Source of the DNA: JAAYUK01 sp964392915
GTDB taxonomy: Bacteria > Nitrospirota > Thermodesulfovibrionia > Thermodesulfovibrionales > Dissulfurispiraceae
Assembly: GCA_964392915.1 (NCBI GenBank)
Contig: CAYMRS010000019.1
Coordinates: 1-38,552 of the forward strand
DNA length: 38,552 nt
Direction: 5' to 3'
Shown here: piece by piece, positions 24,239 to 32,098 of the stretch
Layout: the number at the start of each line of letters is the position of its first letter
Position numbering within the stretch: position 1 is the first letter of the stretch
Program-made: the position numbers and the translations under genes
Notes under the pieces: generated by a model
What the model was told of the DNA's origin: nothing
The model's input: only the letters and a program-made list of their open reading frames with translations
Database searches by the model: none

Positions 24239-26050
24239 TCATGCCTTTTCTGAACGCTTTGGCCGATCGTTATACTTAAGCACCCGCTTGCGCAGGCGGA
24301 TCGACGACGGGGTTATTTCGACCAGCTCATCTTCCTTGATAAACTCAAGTGCCTGTTCAAGGTTCATGGGACGAGGCGGGATGAGCTGCAGGGCATCGTC
24401 AGCGCCCGATGCGCGCATGTTCGTCAGTTTCTTTTCCTTGGTTACATTGACATCGAGGTCAGCCTCACGCGAGTTTTCGCCGATAATCATGCCTTCGTAG
24501 ACCGCGGTGTTCTCCCTCATAATGAGGACGCCGCGCGGCTGGAGATGGAAGAGCGCGTAAATTGTAGCCGTGCCCTGACGGTCGGCAACGAGCACACCGG
24601 TCTGGCGCTTGGTCAGCGGACCATGCCAAGGCTCATACCCGTCGAACAGGTGATTCAGGAGGCCGGTTCCGCGGGTTTCGGTCAGAAACTGGGAGCGAAA
24701 GCCGATAAGTCCGCGCGACGGGATGCGAAACTCCATGCGCACCCGGCCATGGCCGTTGTTCTGCATCTTCTGCATTTTGCCCTTACGCATGCCGATCTGC
24801 TGAGTAACGACTCCGACAAAATCGTCCGGCACATCGATAACGAGAAGCTCCATCGGTTCGTGGACTTTGCCATCAATTTCTTTGGTAATCGTTTGGGGCA
24901 TAGAGACCGCGAGTTCATAGCCTTCACGCCGCATCATCTCGATCAGAATGGCGAGCTGGAGCTCTCCGCGTCCCATGACCTTGAATGAGTCGGTCTGGCT
25001 GAAATCAACCTGAATCGCCACGTTGTAGAGGAGTTCTTTTTCGAGCCGCTCGCGGATGTTGCGCGATGTGACGTATTTGCCCTCACGGCCTGCAAACGGA
25101 GAAGTGTTGACCGAAAAGACCATCGAGATGGTCGGTTCGTCGACCGTGATGCGTGGAAGCGGCTTCGGATTTTCGGCATCAGTAACCGTGTCGCCGATAT
25201 TGATGCCTTCAATACCGGCAAGCGCGAGAATATCTCCAACCGATATCTCAGTCGCCGGAATCCGGTCAAGCCCCTGAAAGGTATAGAGCTGAGATATTTT
25301 TGTTTTGACGTTGTCGCCGTTCTGCTTGACGACAGCAACCGTGTCGCCGACATGGATGGTGCCCGTGAAGACGCGGCCGATCGCAAGCCGTCCGACATAG
25401 TCGTTATAGTCAATGTTGGTAACGAGGATCTGGAGGATGCCCTCAGGGTCAGCCTCTGGAGCAGGAATGTTGTTTACGACCAGATCGAAAAGCGGCTTCA
25501 GATTTTCAGATGGCTGTTCGAGATCGAGAGTTGCAGTGCCTTTCTTTGCATTTGTGTAAGCAATCGGGAAGTCCAGCTGATCCTCGGTTGCATCGAGATC
25601 GATAAAGAGATCATACACCTCGTTCAGCACTTCCTGAATCCGGGCATCGGGACGATCGATTTTGTTGATGACCAGAATCGGCGGCAGGCTGAGTTCTAGA
25701 GCCTTTTTAAGAACAAAACGGGTCTGCGGAAGCGGTCCCTCGGATGCATCGACCAGCAAAAGCACGCCGTCGACCATTTTCAGGATTCGTTCCACCTCGC
25801 CGCCAAAGTCGGCGTGCCCCGGCGTATCTACGATATTAATCTTGATTCCGTCATAATCCACAGCGGTGTTTTTTGAGAGGATGGTTATGCCGCGTTCACG
25901 CTCGAGGTCGTTGCTGTCCATAACCCGCTCCTGCACCTTCTCATTTGAGCGGAAAATGCCTGCCTGCCTGAGCATGCCGTCGACAAGCGTCGTCTTGCCG
26001 TGGTCAACATGCGCGATAATCGCGATGTTTCTTAAATCTGTTCGTTTCAT
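24239..26050 (-). CDS. typA: GTP-binding protein TypA/BipA (translational GTPase)
   Basis: This 603-residue ribosome-binding GTPase is related to EF-G and LepA and supports stress adaptation and ribosome assembly. The G domain shows AHVDHGKTTLVDGML, ERGITI, DTPGHADFGGEVER and NKIDRPDA. The TypA-specific C-terminal region includes NNGHGRVRMEFRIPSRGLIG and the KEKKLTNMRASGADD segment. GAAGGAG precedes the ATG. It stands between pilD (upstream, same strand, 94-bp gap) and mtgA. Confidence 0.96.
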   Translation of the reverse strand: MKRTDLRNIAIIAHVDHGKTTLVDGMLRQAGIFRSNEKVQERVMDSNDLERERGITILSKNTAVDYDGIKINIVDTPGHADFGGEVERILKMVDGVLLLVDASEGPLPQTRFVLKKALELSLPPILVINKIDRPDARIQEVLNEVYDLFIDLDATEDQLDFPIAYTNAKKGTATLDLEQPSENLKPLFDLVVNNIPAPEADPEGILQILVTNIDYNDYVGRLAIGRVFTGTIHVGDTVAVVKQNGDNVKTKISQLYTFQGLDRIPATEISVGDILALAGIEGINIGDTVTDAENPKPLPRITVDEPTISMVFSVNTSPFAGREGKYVTSRNIRERLEKELLYNVAIQVDFSQTDSFKVMGRGELQLAILIEMMRREGYELAVSMPQTITKEIDGKVHEPMELLVIDVPDDFVGVVTQQIGMRKGKMQKMQNNGHGRVRMEFRIPSRGLIGFRSQFLTETRGTGLLNHLFDGYEPWHGPLTKRQTGVLVADRQGTATIYALFHLQPRGVLIMRENTAVYEGMIIGENSREADLDVNVTKEKKLTNMRASGADDALQLIPPRPMNLEQALEFIKEDELVEITPSSIRLRKRVLKYNDRPKRSEKA

Positions 26051-26144
26051 AACTGCTCCTTCACATGATAAAATTAAAAGTTAAAAATGAAAAAATAAGG
26101 AAGTTGCCCCAGTTTTTACATTCTGCTTTTTGGATGTTGAACTG

Positions 26145-26942
26145 CTAGGTGCCCAGATACCACCTGAGAATCGGCGCGCCGAAAAAGAGGGAGATGAGAG
26201 AGCCGAGTGCGAGATACGGACCGAACGGGATTTTTGTTTTTCTTCCCGCCTTGCTCAGTGCCATCAGGGAGAGACCGACAAGAGCCCCGGTCAGGCTGCC
26301 GACAAACGTGGTGAGCAGGACGCCCTTCCATCCGAGAAATGCGCCGACCATGCCCATCATTTTAATGTCGCCGCCGCCCATACCGCCTTTGCTCAGCAGG
26401 GCGATGAGATAGAAGAGGCCGAAGCCAAGAGCCAGCCCTGTGAGGGAATTGACGATGCCGACGATTTCAAATGCGGCGCCGCCCGTCGTCCTGAAAATCA
26501 GAAATGGATCCGGCAGCAGAAACGCCGCCGCAAGAACACCGAGCGCCATCCCGGGAAGGGTAATGACATCGGGAATTATCTGGAAGTCTATGTCGATAAA
26601 TATGATGACGATCATCGCTGACACGAACAGCCAGAGAAGGGCCACGTGCCAGCCGAAGCCGAACTGAAAAAACGTGACATAGTACAGAGCGCCATTGGCA
26701 GCCTCAACGAGGGGATACCGCAGCGATATCGGAGTTCGGCAGGAACGGCATTTTCCGCGGAGCAGGATGAAATAACTGATGAGCGGGATGTTGTCCCAGG
26801 GTCTGATGCGAGTGCCGCAGCCCGGACATGCCGAGGGTGGAGAAACAATCGACTGTTCACGCGGAATACGGTAGATACAGACGTTCAGAAACGAACCGAC
26901 GATCAGCCCGAAAACAATAATGAGGGCTTCAGGCATGGTCAT
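26145..26942 (-). CDS. pilD: Type IV prepilin peptidase / N-methyltransferase
   Basis: PilD cleaves and N-methylates type IV prepilins and related pseudopilins in the inner membrane. The 265-residue polytopic protein has the cytoplasmic zinc-binding cysteines C39, C42, C65 and C68 (CPGC and CRSC). The methyltransferase-domain motif is GSFLNVCIYRIP. The aspartyl protease residues lie in FIDIDFQIIPD and GGGDIKMMG. The ATG overlaps the stop of a 36-residue ORF by ATGA. No pilin or secretion genes are in the window. A second ATG two codons in is an alternative start. Confidence 0.94.
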   Translation of the reverse strand: MTMPEALIIVFGLIVGSFLNVCIYRIPREQSIVSPPSACPGCGTRIRPWDNIPLISYFILLRGKCRSCRTPISLRYPLVEAANGALYYVTFFQFGFGWHVALLWLFVSAMIVIIFIDIDFQIIPDVITLPGMALGVLAAAFLLPDPFLIFRTTGGAAFEIVGIVNSLTGLALGFGLFYLIALLSKGGMGGGDIKMMGMVGAFLGWKGVLLTTFVGSLTGALVGLSLMALSKAGRKTKIPFGPYLALGSLISLFFGAPILRWYLGT

Positions 26943-27049
26943 GCAACGATCTTGATGATCCCGGAATCTATCTCAGTGGCAAACTGAATCTCCGGTTCAA
27001 GCTGCTCAATTTCCTGTAATGCTGCCGCACTATCTTTATTCATCAACAT
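26939..27049 (-). CDS. Micro-ORF (36 residues) overlapping pilD and an upstream small ORF
   Basis: The frame starts at 27049 (or at 27043, where AGGA lies 7 nt upstream, giving 34 residues) and reads MNKDSAAALQEIEQLEPEI through a C-terminus GIIKIVA. Its TGA overlaps the pilD ATG as ATGA. Its start lies inside the last codons of the preceding small ORF. The product is acidic and helical, with no known family. The tight overlaps at both ends suggest coupled translation or the tail of a frameshifted gene. Confidence 0.4.
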   Translation of the reverse strand: MLMNKDSAAALQEIEQLEPEIQFATEIDSGIIKIVA

Positions 27050-27299
27050 TCCTGTCTTTGCCGCGCACAGCATATGCATCTTCCCCCACCTGCCTGGGCA
27101 GCCCATCTCTCCGGCGCTTCATCTGCTCTGACAGGCAAAGCGGCTGAAAGACGAAAAACTCAGCCTGCACCCGCTCGGCACAGAGCTTCGGGAACCTCCG
27201 GACATTTTCGGCCTCGGCATCAAAGTTCTTTCTGCATTTGGCTATAATAATCTGTTTGCCGGTTATGCGGTTGTGAAAAGCTCTCTCCTCTCGCCCCAA
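27036..27299 (-). CDS. Small hypothetical protein downstream of recG
   Basis: An 87-codon frame overlaps the recG 3' end by 37 bp and runs to 27036. The only usual start codon is TTG at 27299. The product is strongly basic, with conserved-looking blocks KQIIIAKCRKNFDAEAEN, CAERVQAEFFVFQPLC and MKRRRDGLPRQVGEDAY, and three cysteines. I do not recognise the family. Its position between recG and pilD with overlapping ends suggests cotranscription. It could also be the first half of a gene broken at the overlap with the next micro-ORF. Confidence 0.45.
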   Translation of the reverse strand: MGREERAFHNRITGKQIIIAKCRKNFDAEAENVRRFPKLCAERVQAEFFVFQPLCLSEQMKRRRDGLPRQVGEDAYAVRGKDRNVDE

Positions 27300-29380
27300 A
27301 AAAGCTCGGTCGCTCCGCGAAGCTGCGGAACAGATGCAAGTCCGGGGTCCTGCTCAAGAAGACCGAAGGCTTCCCTCCGAGTAACGTCCACTATTTTAGC
27401 ATCTCTGACGATATTTGCGATTCTCAGGTCGGGAAGGCCTGACTGCCGCGTTCCGAAAAACTCGCCCGGTCCGCGCAAGGCGAGGTCCTCTTCAGCGATT
27501 CGAAAGCCGTCGGTCGTTTCCACCATAACATTGAGCCGCCGCCGCGCATCGTCGCCATATCCGTAAGCAAGCAGCAAGCATTGGGACTGGTCGCTGCCAC
27601 GGCCGACGCGGCCGCGCAGCTGGTGGAGCTGGGCAAAGCCGAACCTCTCGGCGTGTACGATAATCATAAGCGTCGCGTTCGGCACATCGACGCCCACTTC
27701 GATGACGGTCGTGCAGACAAGAATGTCAATGCGGCGCTCCTTGAAGTCGCGCATTACCGATTCGCGTTCAACCGGTTTCAGACGGCCATGAATAAGGCTG
27801 ACCTTTCGTTCCGGAAACTTCTCCTGAAGCAGTTCCGCCCCTGTTTGCGCGTCCTTCAGGCTTATTTTGTCTGATTCCTCGATGACCGGATATACGACAT
27901 AGACCTGATTGCCTTTCCGAAGCGCTCGTTCAATCTCCTGGTAGATACGATCTTTTTGCTTTTCCCCGATTAACGTGGTAATAATCGGACTCCGGTTTGG
28001 TGGCAGTTCATCGATGACCGAATAGTCGAGATCCCCGTAGAGTGTCAGCGCAAGGGTTCGGGGAATCGGGGTCGCGGTCATGATAAGGGTGTCTGGCATA
28101 TCTCCCTTTTTCCGGAGCTTCGCGCGCTGCATGACGCCGAAGCGGTGCTGCTCATCAATAATAATCAGACCCAGGCGATGAAATGAGACCGCTTCCTGAA
28201 TCAGGGCATGCGTGCCGATAACAACACCGACTGTTCCGGCGGCAATATCATCACGGTCCCGGTTTTTTGTGCTACCTGTCTGGAGGGCTATGCGCAGTCC
28301 CAGCGGCTCTGCCAGTTTGCTGATATTAAGGTAATGTTGCTCGGCGAGAATTTCTGTCGGCGCCATGAGTGCTGCCTGATATCCGGCCTCGACGGCATCC
28401 AGCATCGCAATGAGCGCGACAACCGTTTTACCGGAGCCGACGTCTCCCTGCACCAGGCGATGCATCGGAGCCGCGGCGCGCATATCGTTTCTGATTTCAG
28501 CAATGACCCGCCGTTGTGCGGCGGTCAGGGTGAACGGGAGCGACTGCTGAAGCTCATCCGCAAGCCGGCCGGGGGCATTCAGCACAATGCCGTGCTCAGA
28601 CATCTGACGCATTTTGAGAGCGCCGATGCCGAGCTGGAACATGAGCAGCTCTTCAAATGAGAGTCTTTGGTGATAAGGGGTTGCGCCGCGATTCAACTCA
28701 TCAATTGAAGCGGAAGCGGGCGGAAAGTGCACTGCCATGACCGCTTCACGGCGCGCCGGCAGATGATGACGAGCAAGCATGTCGGAAGGCAGAAACTCCT
28801 GAATCATCGGGGCTGCCGCCGTCAAAGCAGCAAATGCAGCAGCCCGCATCTGTTTCTGGCTCAGCCCTTCGGTCAGCCGGTATACGGGGACTATTCGCCC
28901 GGTATGTATCTGTTCCGAGCCGTTCTCGGCTGCCTCAGCTTTCCCGTCATCAACAACCTCGTACTCGGGATTCATGATCTCAAACCCGGCGCCGTAAAAG
29001 TCGCGTTTGACGAAACCGTAAAGAATGACTGTCTGCCCAATCTTGAATATCCGCTGGAGAAACGCCTGATTGAACCATTTGCCTTTGAGCACACCGCTTC
29101 CGTCAGTAATGACAAGCTGGAATATCTTCAGGCGCGGATTCTTTCTGCTGGGGCTGATAGTCTCGGCAGCGACTACCTTGCCGATGATCGCCTGCATCAT
29201 ATCCGGCTGCAGTTTCACAATTTTTTCCATTGAGCGGCGATCTTCATACCGGACGGGGAGAAAAAAGAGAACGTCTTCTATGGTGCTGATGCCAAGCCGC
29301 GCAAACAGAGCAGCTTTATGCGGACCGACGCCCTTCAGATACTGAATCGGTGATGCTATGTTCTGTGGCCTCATGCTCAT
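27263..29380 (-). CDS. recG: ATP-dependent DNA helicase RecG
   Basis: RecG remodels stalled forks and Holliday junctions. The 705-residue protein has the N-terminal wedge/OB domain (YLKGVGPHKAALFARLGI, FFLPVRYEDR). Superfamily 2 helicase motifs are Walker A GDVGSGKTVVA, DEQH in IIIDEQHRFGV, TATPIPRTLAL, and the C-terminal CTTVIEVGVDVPNA and QLRGRVGRG. The motif LALRGPGEFFGTRQSGLPD is diagnostic. It follows nusA after a 47-bp gap containing a GC-rich hairpin. The ATG at 29380 has a weak ribosome site and another ATG two codons in. Confidence 0.97.
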   Translation of the reverse strand: MSMRPQNIASPIQYLKGVGPHKAALFARLGISTIEDVLFFLPVRYEDRRSMEKIVKLQPDMMQAIIGKVVAAETISPSRKNPRLKIFQLVITDGSGVLKGKWFNQAFLQRIFKIGQTVILYGFVKRDFYGAGFEIMNPEYEVVDDGKAEAAENGSEQIHTGRIVPVYRLTEGLSQKQMRAAAFAALTAAAPMIQEFLPSDMLARHHLPARREAVMAVHFPPASASIDELNRGATPYHQRLSFEELLMFQLGIGALKMRQMSEHGIVLNAPGRLADELQQSLPFTLTAAQRRVIAEIRNDMRAAAPMHRLVQGDVGSGKTVVALIAMLDAVEAGYQAALMAPTEILAEQHYLNISKLAEPLGLRIALQTGSTKNRDRDDIAAGTVGVVIGTHALIQEAVSFHRLGLIIIDEQHRFGVMQRAKLRKKGDMPDTLIMTATPIPRTLALTLYGDLDYSVIDELPPNRSPIITTLIGEKQKDRIYQEIERALRKGNQVYVVYPVIEESDKISLKDAQTGAELLQEKFPERKVSLIHGRLKPVERESVMRDFKERRIDILVCTTVIEVGVDVPNATLMIIVHAERFGFAQLHQLRGRVGRGSDQSQCLLLAYGYGDDARRRLNVMVETTDGFRIAEEDLALRGPGEFFGTRQSGLPDLRIANIVRDAKIVDVTRREAFGLLEQDPGLASVPQLRGATELFWGERRELFTTA

Positions 29381-29389
29381 AAAGTTAAC

Positions 29390-29415
29390 AGGGCCGGCAT
29401 CATCCGGCCGGCCCT
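29390..29415 (-). terminator. GC-rich hairpin between nusA and recG
   Basis: AGGGCCGGC pairs with GCCGGCCCT over an 8-nt loop, starting 12 bp after the nusA stop. Only a short T-rich tail follows on the minus strand, so it may be a weak terminator or an mRNA-stabilising structure within rimP-nusA-recG. Confidence 0.5.
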
Positions 29416-29427
29416 CAGAAGCGAACG

Positions 29428-30555
29428 CTATTCTTTTTCCTCATTCTCCGCTTCCGAAGCAGCCGCGGCAGCAGCCTTTCGGAGCGTCTCGCTGAGGGTC
29501 TTATCAGTCTCCTCGAGCTTAATCTTCGAGTAGTCGGACTCGCTCATGATGTCGATCTCCCAGCCGGTCAATTTTGTCGCGAGCTTGATGTTCTGCCCGT
29601 GCTTGCCGATAGCGAGAGAAAGCTGGGAATCGGCTGCAATGACCATGGCCGTTTTGTCGTGGTTTTCCGCTTCGTTGATGCCGACGCGATCAACCGTTGC
29701 CGGCGTGAGCGCCTTGGCAATGAGTATGCGCGGATCATCATTCCATTGGATGATATCGATTCTCTCGCCCCTCAGTTCCCTGACGATCGACTGAACCCGC
29801 GTGCCTTTCATGCCGACACATGCCCCGACGGGATCGATAACCGAATCGTTCGAGAGAACCGCAATCTTGGTACGCTGCCCCGCCTCGCGGGCGATCCCCC
29901 TGATTACCACGATGCCGTCATGGATCTCCGGCACTTCCATCTTGAAAAGACCGATGACAAAGTTCGGATCGGTGCGTGAAAGAATAAGAACCGGTCCCTT
30001 CGATGTCTGACGGACCTCTACAAGATAGGCTTTAACAATATCGCCACGCTTCAGGGTTTCGCTCGGGAGGGTGTCGCGCTGATGCAGTACGGCTTCGGTC
30101 TTGCCGAGTCCGATAAAATAAAGGTTCTTCTCTTTTCGGAGAACCGTGCCGCTGACAATAGTGCCGATTTTATCCTTATATTCATCAAAAATAATGTCTC
30201 GCTCGGCTTCGCGGACTTTCTGGAAAAGCACCTGTTTCGCCGTCTGCGCGGCGATGCGTCCGAAGTCCTGCAGCTGGATTGGAAAATCAACCGTGTCGCC
30301 GGGGGCTTTATCCGGGAAATCGGCAAGAGTCGCTTCAAGATCGCGATCCGCAACATTCTCAACTACAGTCTTAGTCTCATAAATTGAGATCAAGCAGTTC
30401 TTCGGATCAATCTTCAGGTGTATATTTTCCCGGTTCGCAAATTTCTTGCGTGCAGCCGACAAGAGGGCGCTTTCGAGCACTTTTACCAGCGCATCGCGCG
30501 AAATACCCTTTTCCCTGCTTATCTGGTCTATGACGAAACACAATTCTTTCGACAT
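29428..30555 (-). CDS. nusA: Transcription termination/antitermination factor NusA
   Basis: NusA binds RNA polymerase and modulates pausing, termination and antitermination. The 375-residue protein has the N-terminal RNAP-binding domain (SREKGISRDALVKVLESALL). S1 is around 125-200, KH1 includes GMKGTRVQSIVRELRGERID, and KH2 includes SLAIGKHGQNIKLATKLTG. It ends in an acidic Ala/Glu tail and lacks the C-terminal acidic repeats of the E. coli protein, as in many bacteria. It follows rimP by 15 bp. infB, often next in this cluster, is instead about 12 kb away. Confidence 0.96.
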   Translation of the reverse strand: MSKELCFVIDQISREKGISRDALVKVLESALLSAARKKFANRENIHLKIDPKNCLISIYETKTVVENVADRDLEATLADFPDKAPGDTVDFPIQLQDFGRIAAQTAKQVLFQKVREAERDIIFDEYKDKIGTIVSGTVLRKEKNLYFIGLGKTEAVLHQRDTLPSETLKRGDIVKAYLVEVRQTSKGPVLILSRTDPNFVIGLFKMEVPEIHDGIVVIRGIAREAGQRTKIAVLSNDSVIDPVGACVGMKGTRVQSIVRELRGERIDIIQWNDDPRILIAKALTPATVDRVGINEAENHDKTAMVIAADSQLSLAIGKHGQNIKLATKLTGWEIDIMSESDYSKIKLEETDKTLSETLRKAAAAAASEAENEEKE

Positions 30556-30570
30556 ATGCGCCTCTCAGTT

Positions 30571-31086
30571 CTATTCAATTTCAAGTCGGGCTTTTGTAAT
30601 TTTCTCAAGCGGAATAAAAATATCTTCCGGCTGCTCCCCTCGCACCGATCCTGCTCGCTTGAGTGCTCTGGCTGGCTTCCCGGCGGCTCGCTGATCCGGC
30701 TGGATGCGAACCCACCCTTCACCGGCGTCAGTTATCCTGCCGACAAAAAAGGTTTGATTGGCGATCTGGTCCGCCGTGACAATCCTGGCCAGCTTGCCGA
30801 CATTTCGCTCAAAGTCACGCTGTGTCTCGAGCGGACGGTCAAGACCCGGTGAGCCGACTTCAAGCATATATGCGCCCGGAATCGGATCTTCAACATCAAG
30901 CAGCGCCTCCAGTGTGCGGCTCATCTTTTCACAGTCCGCAATGGTGACGCCGCCTTCCTTGTCTATAACAACGCGCACAAGTGAACGTCTGCCGCGGCCG
31001 ATGAAATCGGCGCTTACCAGTTCGAGCCGAAGATCTTCCGCTGCCTGGACGGCTAGTTCATGTACTCTTTCCTGTGCATTTATCAT
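30571..31086 (-). CDS. rimP: Ribosome maturation factor RimP
   Basis: RimP supports 30S subunit assembly. The 171-residue protein contains LELVSADFIGRGRRSLVRV and IDKEGGVTIADCEKMSR. YMLEVGSPGLDRPLETQRDF is the family signature, and a C-terminal SH3-like domain follows. It precedes nusA in the conserved order. A 26-bp perfect palindrome lies 31 bp upstream of the start and may control the operon. Confidence 0.95.
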   Translation of the reverse strand: MINAQERVHELAVQAAEDLRLELVSADFIGRGRRSLVRVVIDKEGGVTIADCEKMSRTLEALLDVEDPIPGAYMLEVGSPGLDRPLETQRDFERNVGKLARIVTADQIANQTFFVGRITDAGEGWVRIQPDQRAAGKPARALKRAGSVRGEQPEDIFIPLEKITKARLEIE

Positions 31087-31117
31087 GGCGCTTTTTCTCC
31101 CGCATCCCTACGAAAAC

Positions 31118-31143
31118 AAAAGAGTGGGAATTCCCACTCTTTT
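31118..31143. repeat. 26-bp perfect palindrome in the rimP-nusA leader
   Basis: AAAAGAGTGGGAA and its exact reverse complement meet at an EcoRI-like GAATTC centre. On the minus strand it forms a GC-containing hairpin followed by TTTTGTTTTC, so it may act as an attenuator in the rimP-nusA-recG leader. As DNA it could also be a dimeric-repressor operator. Confidence 0.6.
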
Positions 31144-31196
31144 AAAAGGCAATGCGTGCAAGTAATTGAAATAACGTCAATAGTATAGCAAGGTAC

Positions 31197-31245
31197 AAAA
31201 AAAAAAGCAACACCATGGAGGAGTTACACTCCTCCATGGTGTTGC
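31197..31245 (-). terminator. Very strong terminator of the KAPEAP lipoprotein gene
   Basis: An 18-bp perfect stem (GCAACACCATGGAGGAGT with its complement) and a 3-nt loop are followed on the minus strand by ten T. It lies 7 bp after the lipoprotein stop. Confidence 0.95.
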
Positions 31246-31252
31246 GTGAAAA

Positions 31253-31447
31253 CTACTTCTTCGGGGCTTCAGGAGCCTTCGAAGCTTCAGGAGCCTTCGG
31301 AGCTTCAGGAGCCTTCGGGGCTTCAGGAGCCTTCGGGGCTTCAGGAGCCTTCGGAGCTTCAGGAGCCTTCGGGGCCTGCTGCTGGCAGCCAATCGTGAAT
31401 GCTACGAGGAGCATGAGCGAAAGTACGAGTACAAGTGCCTTCTTCAT
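31253..31447 (-). CDS. Tiny lipoprotein with KAPEAP repeats
   Basis: The 64-residue precursor starts at the ATG at 31447, preceded by a near-perfect AAGGAGGTGA site. The signal peptide MKKALVLVLSLMLLVAF ends in a lipobox TIGC (Cys21), so the mature protein has about 44 residues. It consists of QQQAP and then alternating Lys-Ala-Pro-Glu-Ala-Pro units to the end. It is a rod-like, zwitterionic Pro/Ala/Lys/Glu chain, reminiscent of spacer segments of cell-envelope lipoproteins. No enzyme domain is present. Its own promoter, ribosome site and terminator are all near optimal, implying an abundant envelope lipoprotein (Lpp-like abundance is inference). Confidence 0.85.
   Translation of the reverse strand: MKKALVLVLSLMLLVAFTIGCQQQAPKAPEAPKAPEAPKAPEAPKAPEAPKAPEASKAPEAPKK
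31256..31376 (-). repeat. 18-bp tandem repeat array inside the lipoprotein gene
   Basis: Five full units of 18 bp (GGAGCCTTCGGGGCTTCA on the plus strand, with variant bases in the middle triplet) plus partial units at each end encode the KAPEAP motif. The unit is a multiple of three, so gain or loss of copies keeps the frame. Confidence 0.9.
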
Positions 31448-31506
31448 TCTGTAAGTCACCTCCTTCCAAATAGAAATGCCAAAGATTGGGGCAATGTTAG
31501 CATTAA

Positions 31507-31535
31507 TTATTAACATACACGCCCAGCGTTGTCAA
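31507..31535 (-). promoter_or_regulatory. Strong sigma70-like promoter of the KAPEAP lipoprotein gene
   Basis: A perfect TTGACA and TAATAA are separated by 17 nt on the minus strand, with the predicted start about 50 nt before the ATG. Confidence 0.7.
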
Positions 31536-31558
31536 GAAGAACGGCGGAATTCTCAGGG

Positions 31559-31998
31559 CTACCTGCGCCGCTCAAATGCCATATTGGCTATTATAACAAA
31601 AACAATCGGACAAATCGCAAGCATGGCGAGGTCCGGCACAAGAGGGAAGTTGTCTGTCAGCACATGGTGTTCCCGGAACGTCATCTGTTTCAGGGTATCA
31701 ATCCCGCATTGATTTTTGAGAGAAGCGCGGCTGCATCGCGCAGGAAACTCACCGGGCACATCACACCGGACAAAAAGAACTTCGACATGATGATGAAATG
31801 CATGATGACGCTGAAGCGCTCGTAAAAAGTTGCGATGAGCATGCCGAATGCTGGTTCATTTATAGAACGAGAACTTTCGCTTGATGCACGATAACCGGCG
31901 CTTCATGGCGCCCAAGAAACGTTTGACCTGCCCTTTGCGCCTTTCGCTGAACCCCGCGAAATTCAAGGCATCCTCCACCTGCGGTTTTCGCTTTTTGC
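31559..31998 (-). pseudogene. Remnant of an ABC-2 exporter: ATPase fragment and frameshifted permease C-terminus
   Basis: Reading the minus strand from about 31998, VEDALNFAGFSERRKGQVKR followed by GAMKRRL matches the region before and at the ABC signature (normally SGGMKRRL) of DrrA/NodI-type ATPases. A stop and a gap follow. From about 31851 FGMLIATFYERFSVIMHF and SKFFLSGVMCPVSFL match the membrane core of ABC-2 permeases of the NodJ/DrrB type. A frameshift near 31700 leads into DTLKQMTFREHH and a last helix ending FERRR with a stop at 31559. The ATPase Walker motifs and most of the permease are missing. The gene pair is dead. Confidence 0.72.
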
Positions 31999-32039
31999 CT
32001 AAAAATATAATGAATGGCAGGGAAAAGCGAATGTGTATC

Positions 32040-32068
32040 TTGACGAATATCTATTCCTGCCGTAAAGT
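32040..32068 (+). promoter_or_regulatory. Sigma70-like promoter of the DUF502 gene
   Basis: TTGACG, a 17-nt spacer and TAAAGT lie 30-60 bp upstream of the ATG at 32099. Confidence 0.6.
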
Positions 32069-32098
32069 TAGACAGATATTTGTCGCATGGAGGCTGCC

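Noticed and set aside
31256..31376. Short regular repeats as a CRISPR array
   Set aside because: The 18-bp units are contiguous, without spacers, and encode an in-frame KAPEAP protein repeat.
31529..31825. Plus-strand frame over the ABC-2 exporter remnant
   Set aside because: The minus strand carries recognisable permease fragments in this stretch; the plus-strand frame has no similarity.
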